Assembly (NCBI GenBank): GCA_020635565.1
Contig: JACJZN010000008.1
Span: forward strand, 1 to 64,000
Reading direction: 5' to 3'
Source: Flavobacteriales bacterium
GTDB taxonomy: Bacteria; Bacteroidota; Bacteroidia; Flavobacteriales_D; Parvicellaceae
Length of the DNA stretch: 64,000 bases
Shown in pieces: positions 1 through 5,857 of the stretch (positions within the stretch are counted from its first letter, which is position 1; each line of letters opens with the position of its first letter). Below the pieces are notes generated by a model. It worked only from the letters and a program-made list of their open reading frames with translations, ran no database searches and was not told the DNA's origin. Made by a program: the position numbers and the translations under genes.

Positions 1-465
1 GGTTTTGAGTTCCTTTTCGTATTTTTGGTAATCAAAAACATAGGTCTTAACTTTTAAAACGCTTTCAATACGTTCCTTAATCAGTTTAAATTCTTTGGTG
101 TCGTGGTTGCTTGGTGTTACATTCCAGTTAAAATCGTTGAGAAAGAAAATGTCTTGAACATTGATGTAATCTACAAAAGCAATTTTCTTAAAGTCAAACG
201 CTCCTAAAAATGCAGGTGGCAACGTTTTGTCAAATGTTCGTGCTTTTCCAATGGTCAGAATGAGTTGCACAAACATTGTCGGAATATCAAAGTTTCCTGT
301 TTTTGCTTCTGCCCACAAAAGAGGTGTCCTTCCAAACAAACTGTCTTGCTTTGGTAAAACAGTGAAGTCAATATTTCCTAAAATCTCGGTTGTGTCAAAT
401 TGCTTAAACCAGTCAGCACCAACCTTATTTTTTAGTTCTTCTTCTCTTATTTTTTTATACTTCAT
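1..465 (-). CDS. N-terminal part of a type IIG-like restriction-modification protein (runs off the window)
   Basis: The minus strand reads open for 155 codons from an ATG at 465 to base 1 with no stop, so the gene continues to the left. The protein starts MKYKKIREEELKNKV and carries a nuclease-like signature: D33 in GNIDFTV, then E53 and K55 in LLWAEAKTGN, that is D-(19)-ExK as in PD-(D/E)XK nucleases. In Bacteroidota, proteins with this start are large enzymes joining an N-terminal nuclease to an N6-adenine methylase; the methylase part would lie outside the window, so the assignment is inferred. It is the second cassette-like gene behind the integrase. The motif AAAAACGACA lies 2 bases before the ATG and is shared with the lipoprotein gene. 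Confidence 0.7.
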   Translation of the reverse strand, partial: MKYKKIREEELKNKVGADWFKQFDTTEILGNIDFTVLPKQDSLFGRTPLLWAEAKTGNFDIPTMFVQLILTIGKARTFDKTLPPAFLGAFDFKKIAFVDYINVQDIFFLNDFNWNVTPSNHDTKEFKLIKERIESVLKVKTYVFDYQKYEKELKT

Positions 466-505
466 TCTGTCGTTTTTCCTTATACGGTTTTGTTGGTTTT
501 AATTG

Positions 506-569
506 CTGGCAACGGTTTGGCTATGGTGCGTATCCCGCAGGGTATGCACTATAGGTGGTGTTATGCACA
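506..569 (-). repeat. attC-like recombination site between lipoprotein and R-M genes
   Basis: Read on the minus strand, the site starts with GTGCATAAC, passes through a long imperfect palindrome (arms 540-554 and 521-536, loop of 3 bases, two G-T type pairs and one bulged base) and ends with GTTGCCAG. This has the layout of an integron attC: R'' box (GCATAAC), spacer, L''-L' hairpin, spacer, R' box beginning with GTT. R'' pairs with the start of the same unit (GTTATGC at 1212-1218) and not with the R' that follows it, which is what integron cassettes show after insertion. The assignment is by structure only. Confidence 0.55.
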
Positions 570-1217
570 GATTATCTTTCAATATTCTTTCTCATCAATA
601 TTTTGTTTGAAGTCAAGATATTATCTGAATATATATCGTGTCTTAGAAATCCAAATTCCGAATTAATGAAATAAATGCTTTTATCATTATTCTCTGTATG
701 GTCATTTTCAATTTCAACTCGAAGTACTCTTTTATAATACTGGTCATAGACTAGTAACGAATCTAATTTCTCAATTTGATAATTTGTCATTGAAGTAGTC
801 ACATCAAAATCATCATAAATCTGAGTTCCTGAATTTGGTGTTCCATCAAAGTCTTTAAATAATCCACCAGCAACTACAACATAATCTGTTGATTCTGTTG
901 AATAAGATGAAATAGTTTTAAAAGAATGTATTTCGTATGAATTACCGCAAATATCTTCAATAAATCCCTGTTCGAAACTCTCAATTGAAACGCTATCAAA
1001 TGAATTATTTACAGAATCAACATAAACCCAATAACTATTTGTTTTGTACTTACAATTTTGTAAATCAGTTGAATTTATATGAGATGTTGTTTCATCACCG
1101 GCACATGGATTATGTCCGGGATTATCATCTTCTTTATTACAAGAGAATAATGTTAATAGTAATATCAATCCAATGTAAAGTATGTGTCTCATTGTCGTTT
1201 TTTTAATTTGTGCATAA
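513..1217 (-). mobile_element. Integron-cassette-like unit carrying one lipoprotein gene
   Basis: The unit runs in gene direction from G|TTATGC (cut between 1218 and 1217) to G|TTGCC (513). It holds one gene with very short flanks: the leader before the ATG is 25 bases and the gene's stop codon lies 2 bases before the inverted repeat. A perfect 10-base inverted repeat brackets the gene (GTTATGCACA at 560-569, TGTGCATAAC at 1209-1218). If circularised, the two ends would form matching R'' and R' boxes. A single promoterless gene with its own recombination site is the definition of an integron cassette; mobility itself is inferred. Confidence 0.5.
572..1192 (-). CDS. Small secreted lipoprotein of unknown function
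   Basis: A 206-residue protein with a typical lipoprotein signal: charged start, hydrophobic stretch, then lipobox LFSC with Cys18, followed by an acidic NKEDDNPG stretch. In Bacteroidota acidic residues just after the lipid-carrying cysteine often go with surface export (known for LES signals, inferred here). The mature part has four further cysteines or so in its first third and is rich in Ser, Asp and Tyr; I recognise no domain. The gene fills the cassette-like unit at 513-1217 almost completely. Its ATG follows AAAAACGACA directly, with no usual ribosome-binding site. Confidence 0.75.
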   Translation of the reverse strand: MRHILYIGLILLLTLFSCNKEDDNPGHNPCAGDETTSHINSTDLQNCKYKTNSYWVYVDSVNNSFDSVSIESFEQGFIEDICGNSYEIHSFKTISSYSTESTDYVVVAGGLFKDFDGTPNSGTQIYDDFDVTTSMTNYQIEKLDSLLVYDQYYKRVLRVEIENDHTENNDKSIYFINSEFGFLRHDIYSDNILTSNKILMRKNIER

Positions 1218-1221
1218 CGAA

Positions 1222-1252
1222 TGTATAACAGCCATTATGGTTGTTATATACA
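1222..1252 (-). repeat. Short palindromic site abutting the integrase stop codon (possible attI/attC equivalent)
   Basis: Arms TGTATAACAGCCAT (1222-1235) and ATGGTTGTTATATACA (1237-1252) pair with one G-T pair and a 2-base bulge. On the minus strand the hairpin starts at the base after the integrase TAA (1253-1255), contains GTTATAC, and is followed four bases later by GTTATGC, the left end of the lipoprotein cassette. It sits where an integron-type recombinase would have its primary site if cassettes enter at the 3' end of the integrase gene. It could instead be a plain transcription terminator, although no T-run follows. Confidence 0.4.
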
Positions 1253-2404
1253 TTACATCGTAACCAAATTTAAGGAATCTATTGGACTTTTGATACCTCC
1301 TACAAAATTAGTTGCAATGTGCGTGTAGATCTCCGTAGTTTTAGTGCTTTCGTGTCCCAATAATACTTGTATATACCTCAGGTCAGTACCAGATTCTAAT
1401 AGATGGGTCGCAAAACTATGTCGCAAGGTGTGTGCAGTTACTCGTTTAATGATCTTCGCATCTTCAGCCGCGCGCTTCACAATGTTTCCCACACTCGTAG
1501 CGCTGTATTTTCCACCCTCCGGACTCTCAAATAAATATTCCTTCGGTCGGTATTCCTTATAATACATGCGCAACTCCCTTAGCACATGCTTACTCAATAT
1601 CGTCATCCTGTCTTTATTCCCCTTCGCACTTTTAATACTGATCATCATCCGGTCACTCAAAATATCTTTTATTTTCAGGTTCAATAACTCATTCCTGCGC
1701 AAACCTGCCGAATACAACAATAAAATAATACAACGGTGCTTTAAATTCACGCAGGATTCGATCATGCTTTTCACTTCGTCCGTGCTCAACACCTCAGGCA
1801 GCTTTCGCTCAGCCATCGGCCTGTCCACCTTGTAAAACCGATTGGGCATATCCAATACGATCTCATAGTAGAACTTGATCGCATTGATCATCTGATTTTG
1901 ATAAGAAGTAGATCGCCCTTCCTCCACCATCTGCAATAAATAAGCCTCAATGTCCCGCTCATCTATCCGATCAATCGGTAATTCAATGTAATAATTAATA
2001 AAGCGCTCAAATAACCCACAATACACCCGCGCAGTATTCGCAGAGTATCGCTTTAATTTCAACTTGTTTAAATAACTTTCAGGAACCTTCCGTTGAAAAC
2101 TGGAGGCTCCAGATAATTTAAAGTCTTCATCCATCGGGTTGCTTCCCAAATTAGGCTGATCACGTTTGAAGAAGTCATCTCCTGATACCCATACACGTCC
2201 TTTGCAATAAGCATAGATCAATTTTAAATTCTTCTTCGTGTTGAGCATATAGTACTGCTGTAAGTCTTCATCATACTGCACATAAGGGATGGAGGTAACA
2301 CACTTCACTACATCCGGTCGATGCGGAAAACTCAAGCCTATGCAAGGCTCATTATTAACTTTGATATGTCTTAGGGTGAGGGTAGTAGCCACTTTTTTTT
2401 GCAA
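1253..2404 (-). CDS. IntI-like tyrosine recombinase without the integron-specific insert
   Basis: A 383-residue tyrosine recombinase with a complete active site: R236 (GLRRNEL), K261 (SAKGNKDR), H325 and R328 (HTLRHSFA), H351 (LLGHES) and Y360 (IYTHI). The core-binding domain (about 115-200, SANTARVY...INAIKFYY) and the linker RPMAERKLPEVLSTDEV resemble integron integrases, and the tail GGIKSPIDSL matches the IntI ending (G..VRSPLDAL in IntI1), which XerC and XerD lack. However, the IntI-specific insert between the K and HxxR motifs is absent, and there is an unusual N-terminal extension of about 110 residues. The start used is TTG at 2404, just before an A8 run; a GTG four codons later is possible. 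Cassette-like units follow directly at its 3' end. Confidence 0.85.
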   Translation of the reverse strand: MQKKVATTLTLRHIKVNNEPCIGLSFPHRPDVVKCVTSIPYVQYDEDLQQYYMLNTKKNLKLIYAYCKGRVWVSGDDFFKRDQPNLGSNPMDEDFKLSGASSFQRKVPESYLNKLKLKRYSANTARVYCGLFERFINYYIELPIDRIDERDIEAYLLQMVEEGRSTSYQNQMINAIKFYYEIVLDMPNRFYKVDRPMAERKLPEVLSTDEVKSMIESCVNLKHRCIILLLYSAGLRRNELLNLKIKDILSDRMMISIKSAKGNKDRMTILSKHVLRELRMYYKEYRPKEYLFESPEGGKYSATSVGNIVKRAAEDAKIIKRVTAHTLRHSFATHLLESGTDLRYIQVLLGHESTKTTEIYTHIATNFVGGIKSPIDSLNLVTM

Positions 2405-2474
2405 AATGAATCGAACATTTTTATAGAAACAAACAAATTAGTAGATTTATACGACTAAATAACCGTTTAATTAG

Positions 2475-2870
2475 ATGAGTATGAGGCTGTGTTTAGCTTG
2501 TAAAGAGCCTATTAATGGGAGAATAGACAAGATATATTGTAGTGATTACTGTAAGTCAAACTACCATTATCAAAAAAATAAACAAAAAGACCCATCCAAT
2601 TTTGTCAAAATAGACAAACAACTAAAACTCAACAGACGTCTCTTACATCATTTCAATCAAGCAGGTAAATCAACCATCCGCAAAGAGAAACTTCTCGAAG
2701 CCGGTTTTGATCCCAAATTCTATACCCACACTTGGTCTAATCAACGCAATCAAACCTACCATTTCTGCTATGATGTTGGTTTTTTAGAACTCCCCGAAAA
2801 CGGCAAGATCAAATACGTTCTGATCGATTACCAACCCCAATACATGGGAAAACTCCCTGATCTCCAATAA
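2475..2870 (+). CDS. Zinc-ribbon protein of unknown function
   Basis: A 131-residue protein whose first 30 residues hold a four-cysteine zinc-binding ribbon: CLAC (6-9) and CSDYC (about 22-26). A basic stretch follows (YHYQKNKQK), and the rest is a small mixed domain ending near DYQPQYMGKLPDLQ. Short proteins of this plan are common in Bacteroidota and are usually left as hypothetical; binding of DNA or RNA is possible but is not shown. The gene is divergent from the integrase, with 70 bases between the two starts, and is followed by a repeat-rich gene-free stretch. The second ATG at 2481 is an alternative start. Confidence 0.75.
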   Translation: MSMRLCLACKEPINGRIDKIYCSDYCKSNYHYQKNKQKDPSNFVKIDKQLKLNRRLLHHFNQAGKSTIRKEKLLEAGFDPKFYTHTWSNQRNQTYHFCYDVGFLELPENGKIKYVLIDYQPQYMGKLPDLQ

Positions 2871-2905
2871 TCCGTCAATAATTCAAAACCTCCCCACACA
2901 CAAGT

Positions 2906-2942
2906 CCTCCCCTCTTAGGGGAGGTGCCGTCAGGCGGAGGGG
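2906..2942. repeat. REP-like palindrome
   Basis: CCTCCCCT (2906-2913) and AGGGGAGG (2917-2924) form a perfect 8-bp hairpin with a CTT loop, followed by TGCCGTCAGGCGGAGGGGT. Elements reading CCCTC..GGGGAGGTGCCG..GGCGGAGGGG are scattered between genes in many Bacteroidota genomes (from general knowledge); only one copy lies in this window. Confidence 0.6.
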
Positions 2943-3196
2943 TACCCACCATCCCCCCCAGCTGACTGAGTTTCAAGACTTATTTATAAGGCCTTGAAGT
3001 ATCGAAGGCACCGTCCAAAGTCCAAAGTCCAAAATCCACCATCCAGCGTCCAACTCCAACCATTTCAATACACAGCATTGATCAAATCGCGACACAGCAT
3101 AGGAAGGTGAAAGCGTTAAGAAAGCGGGAAGCCCTTCCTGCCGTTTGCGTTCCAATTAGGTCTTTGCTTCTTGCTATGATCAACTATAGTTAGAAG

Positions 3197-3283
3197 GTGC
3201 GGCCTTTTCGAGCGAGGATAGAGAGACAAAGCAAGATCATTAGTAAGACCGGGAAGCGCTAAGCGATCACCCGGCCGCACTTA
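3197..3283. repeat. Structured intergenic repeat, copy 1
   Basis: The core 3240-3283 matches 4026-4069 in 41 of 44 positions. It folds as nested stems: CCGGG (3249-3253) with CCCGG (3270-3274) outside, CGCT (3257-3260) with AGCG (3262-3265) inside. An extra outer arm GTGCGGCC (3197-3204) is complementary to GGCCGCAC (3273-3280). The similarity to copy 2 resumes further right around 3391-3470 (GGCAAAAGAAAGTTGA, TACATTCAGT, GTCATTC.GGCTT), so the whole repeat is a few hundred bases long. Confidence 0.65.
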
Positions 3284-3339
3284 TGAGATGTGCCTGGATC
3301 GAAACCGCAGGTCGTGCAGCCGCAAAGAGCAGTTTTCTT

Positions 3340-3368
3340 GCGCCACCGCTAAAGCTTTAGGCGGCACG
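3340..3368. repeat. Long imperfect hairpin inside copy 1
   Basis: The sequence around CCGCTAAAGCTTTAGGCGG pairs CCGCTAAAG with CTTTAGGCGG, leaving one bulged G, and is flanked by further GC-rich complementary bases. It has no T-run on either side, so it is not a standard terminator. It belongs to the structured repeat described at 3197-3283. Confidence 0.5.
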
Positions 3369-3374
3369 CGGTTG

Positions 3375-3408
3375 CAACTTTCTTTTCTGCTCCGGCAAAA
3401 GAAAGTTG
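3375..3408. repeat. Perfect 12-bp inverted repeat
   Basis: CAACTTTCTTTT (3375-3386) and AAAAGAAAGTTG (3397-3408) are exact reverse complements around a 10-base loop CTGCTCCGGC. In repeat copy 2 only the right arm is kept (GGCAAAAGAAAGTTGA near 4200-4216), so the hairpin is not conserved between the copies. Confidence 0.7.
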
Positions 3409-3532
3409 AGAAAAAATAATCTACATTCAGTTGGTTTGTCATTCAGGCTTGAATCGCATTTATATTTTGCTTTTAGCATCCAAAGTCCAACGCACACCAT
3501 CCAAAGTCTAAGATCGAACGTCTAACCCCCCA

Positions 3533-3576
3533 GTCGCTTAGGTGTCGCTTAGGTGTCGCCTAGGGGTCTCCTAGGT
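3533..3576. repeat. 11-bp tandem repeat, four copies
   Basis: Four uninterrupted units of GTCGCTTAGGT: 3533-3543 and 3544-3554 identical, 3555-3565 GTCGCCTAGGG, 3566-3576 GTCTCCTAGGT. The variants turn the CTTAGG core into the palindrome CCTAGG. The period is close to one helical turn, so a protein could contact all copies on one DNA face; that function is a guess. Confidence 0.75.
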
Positions 3577-3876
3577 GTCCAACCTGCCTTTGAACTACTG
3601 GCGTACGATTTGCTCACCCACCTTTCATCTACTCCGGATACTAGAAACAATCGACAAACCTCCTAGGATCGCCCCATACCATCCCCCGCAAATAACCGTA
3701 CATTGCTGCCGCATCCTCTCGCCTGTATTGAAATCCATTTGCCAACATCCTTTCAACTTTCCCATTTCACCTCTCATCTTTCATTTCCACGATCCACCAT
3801 CCAGCGTCCAAAGTCTAGCCTGCACCCTTTCATCTCTCATCACTCATATTTCATATTTCTGATTTCACAATTCATA

Positions 3877-3932
3877 TCCACCATCCATCATCCACCATCC
3901 AAAATCCACCATCCATCATCCACCATCCAAAA
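3877..3932. repeat. 28-bp perfect tandem duplication in low-complexity sequence
   Basis: Bases 3877-3904 and 3905-3932 are identical 28-mers built from the word CCACCATCC and ending CCATCCAAAA. The duplication lies in a longer tract (about 3870-3955) made only of TCCA, CCATC and AAAGTCC words. The spacer-free, internally repetitive layout rules out a CRISPR array. Confidence 0.75.
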
Positions 3933-4025
3933 TCCAAAGTCCACCATCCACCAGATCAAACCAATTCAATGCACAGCATTGATTCATGGCCTATCTAACG
4001 ATGGATGAGAACTAAAGTAAAAGGC

Positions 4026-4069
4026 TTAGTAAGACCGAGAAGCGCAAAGCGATCACTCGGCCGCACTTA
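4026..4069. repeat. Structured intergenic repeat, copy 2
   Basis: This 44-base core differs from 3240-3283 at three positions. Two of them change together: the outer stem CCGGG/CCCGG of copy 1 is CCGAG (4035-4039)/CTCGG (4056-4060) here, so a G-C pair is replaced by an A-T pair. The inner stem is CGC/GCG with loop AAA. Matches to copy 1 continue to the right near 4197-4280. Confidence 0.65.
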
Positions 4070-4370
4070 GACTTTGCGTATAGATCGATTCCGGAGTTTG
4101 ATCAGCCTTGATTTTTTTGTTTCGTTTTTGTATCAAGACAAAAATGAAAGATGAGAAGACTTTTGGAATTGTATTGAGCGCAAAAGGCTACATTGCTCTG
4201 GCAAAAGAAAGTTGAATAAAAGAACTATCTAGATTCCTGTTTTCCTCCTACATTCAGTGGATATGTCATTCGGGCTTCGATCACCTTTAGCGCCCACCTT
4301 CCAAAAGCCAATTTATGTTAATCACACCAAATATCCCTCAGTCTGGAATGCTCTTTGTCTCATCCACTTC

Positions 4371-5030
4371 ATGGCAAAGGTCAAAAGCATATTAGAAATA
4401 AACGGAAGTGTCGATAAGGTGGTCATCTATTCACTCAATGGTAAGCAGGTCATGAGGTCTAAAGTAAAAGGCTTGTCAGAACAGATCAAGACAAAACCTT
4501 CTTATGAAGGACAGCGCCAAAGAACTAAATATTGCCAGATAGCGAACTCATTTGGAACCGCAGTATATAGAATGGCAAAAGAGTTTGCATACAAAGTGAA
4601 CTACAAAACACAAAGTAAAATGAATGGTTTGATCTATCAATCAATCAACAAGGAAGATCCCACCGAGTTGGATTACCTGAAGATTCGTAGAGCGCTCAGA
4701 GGCATCATGCTGAATTTTAAGGATACTGAGTCTTTGGTAGATACGGTCTTGTTGGATGGAGACGTGATCATTAATTGCGATAAGGAGCTGCAAGGACCTG
4801 TTTCATTAAAAGTCTTAATAGGTACCCTACCTGAAGTGAAGAAGGTAAAGGGGGAGTATAAGGCAGATATCAATATGATGGAGGTTGAAGTGGTTGAATT
4901 GACTCTCCAGCCAGAAGATCATCATGCAACCATGCGCCTAAATTTAGGTGTACAACCTAACCAAATTGTAGTGGCTATTGTTCATCCTAGCTACGAGGTG
5001 GAACATGTGGAGTGGGTAAAGGTAATTTGA
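4371..5030 (+). CDS. Conserved Bacteroidota protein of unknown function
   Basis: A 219-residue protein from the ATG at 4371. The frame is open further upstream to 4257, but those residues come from the repeat sequence, so I use the internal start. The N-terminus (about 1-65) has a plan known from uncharacterised Bacteroidota proteins: a short MAKVKS start, a G-x-V-D-x-V-x-I-Y-S strand, KQVMRSKVKG, then a long stretch of the TKPSYEGQRQR type and GTAVYRMAKEF. The C-terminal half is a beta-rich domain without signal peptide or membrane segment. It borders the repeat region on its left; its role is unknown. Confidence 0.75.
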   Translation: MAKVKSILEINGSVDKVVIYSLNGKQVMRSKVKGLSEQIKTKPSYEGQRQRTKYCQIANSFGTAVYRMAKEFAYKVNYKTQSKMNGLIYQSINKEDPTELDYLKIRRALRGIMLNFKDTESLVDTVLLDGDVIINCDKELQGPVSLKVLIGTLPEVKKVKGEYKADINMMEVEVVELTLQPEDHHATMRLNLGVQPNQIVVAIVHPSYEVEHVEWVKVI

Positions 5031-5161
5031 TAGGGCGCCACTAATCAATTGATTCAATCTGGAAGTCCCAATACAATTAATTCCCTAACGATTAATCACC
5101 TCTTTTTGACGGACTTTCAATTCGCTGCTCCAGATTCTTAGATGTGTGGTTGATTTGTCTC

Positions 5162-5827
5162 ATGAAAAAAATCAGAACCTTCATCTATCAAATTTTCTTC
5201 AGACGTTTTTGGATGAAGTCTCTAATTGCAATCACATTACTTTGTTTAGGCACTATTTGGTCTAATTGGTATGTCATTACTTCCACGAAAGATCAGATCT
5301 ATTTCGATATCCATGCCGTGCCAAGTAAAAAAGTAGCACTGGTCCTGGGCACAAGCAAGAACATTGGGGAAAGGGAAAATCAGTATTTCAACTACAGGAT
5401 GCAAGCCGCAGCAGAGCTCTATCTGAATGGAAAAGTGGAACACCTGCTCGTATCTGGTGATAATCATGTAGAAGGATATAATGAGCCGGAAGACATGATG
5501 CGCAAGCTGGTTCAATTGGGTGTGCCTCAAAGTAAGATCACAATGGATTTTGCAGGCTTCAGAACGTTTGATTCGATGATCCGTGCCAAAGAGATCTTCG
5601 GTATAGATGATTTTATTGTGGTTTCGCAGGAGTATCATTTACAACGCGCCTTGTATATTGCTAATGCCCATGACATTACAGCGATTGGATATAAAGCCAA
5701 GGATGTTTCCTATGCAGGCATAAATCTTAGAGAGCCAATGGCAAAGTTCAAGGCAGTGTTGGATTGTTCTGTCCTGTTTACATCACCTAAGTTTCTGGGT
5801 ATAAAGGAGCCAATTTCACTGAAATAA
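5162..5827 (+). CDS. SanA/YdcF-like DUF218 membrane protein
   Basis: A 221-residue protein of the DUF218 (ElyC/SanA/YdcF) family. One membrane segment near residues 18-40 is followed by a Rossmann-like domain with family motifs: ALVLGTS (about 59-65), YRMQAAAELY, HLLVSGDN, EPEDM, GFRTFDSMIRA and VVSQEYHLQRAL. In E. coli SanA is linked to vancomycin exclusion and envelope integrity; the biochemical activity of the family is poorly known. The start MKKIRTF at 5162 is preferred over a frame opening at 5144. It is followed by nadC with 30 bases between, but nadC seems to have its own promoter. Confidence 0.85.
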   Translation: MKKIRTFIYQIFFRRFWMKSLIAITLLCLGTIWSNWYVITSTKDQIYFDIHAVPSKKVALVLGTSKNIGERENQYFNYRMQAAAELYLNGKVEHLLVSGDNHVEGYNEPEDMMRKLVQLGVPQSKITMDFAGFRTFDSMIRAKEIFGIDDFIVVSQEYHLQRALYIANAHDITAIGYKAKDVSYAGINLREPMAKFKAVLDCSVLFTSPKFLGIKEPISLK

Positions 5828-5832
5828 AAAAT

Positions 5833-5853
5833 GTAACTTTGACACAAAGTTAC
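5833..5853. promoter_or_regulatory. Perfect palindrome over the nadC promoter (possible operator)
   Basis: GTAACTTTG (5833-5841) and CAAAGTTAC (5845-5853) are exact reverse complements around ACA. The left arm contains TAACTTTG, a perfect Bacteroidota -7 element (TAnnTTTG), 16 bases before the nadC ATG. A symmetric site that covers the -7 box could bind a dimeric repressor, or could simply make two divergent promoters. No regulator gene is adjacent. Confidence 0.5.
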
Positions 5854-5857
5854 TGAC

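Larger units (their letters stand above)
2871..4370. other. Gene-free, repeat-rich stretch of 1.5 kb
   Basis: No convincing gene is present. Open frames on the plus strand at 3575-4008 consist of low-complexity Pro/His/Ile/Ser and follow the repeated word TCCACCATCC, so they are not coding. The stretch holds a REP-like hairpin, two copies of a structured element, a perfect 12-base inverted repeat, an 11-bp tandem repeat, a 28-bp tandem duplication and many scattered words of the type AAAGTCCAAAATCC and CACCATCC. Base composition is also locally richer in C than in the neighbouring genes. Confidence 0.8.

Noticed and set aside
227..502. Plus-strand open frame of 91 codons
   Set aside because: It is antisense to the R-M gene, which has a sensible protein with a nuclease motif; this frame gives only a Phe/Ser-rich sequence.
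985..1206. Plus-strand open frame of 73 codons
   Set aside because: Antisense to the lipoprotein gene and crosses the cassette border; no family features.
2973..3155. Minus-strand open frame of 60 codons
   Set aside because: Lies in the repeat tract and translates its low-complexity words.
3870..3955. CRISPR-like repeated words
   Set aside because: Units are adjacent or internally repetitive without unique spacers, and no cas gene is nearby.
3575..4008. Plus-strand open frames of 95 and 101 codons
   Set aside because: Both translate the CCACCATCC/AAAGTCC words into His/Pro/Ile/Ser-rich, non-protein-like sequence; no ribosome-binding site or homolog-like part.
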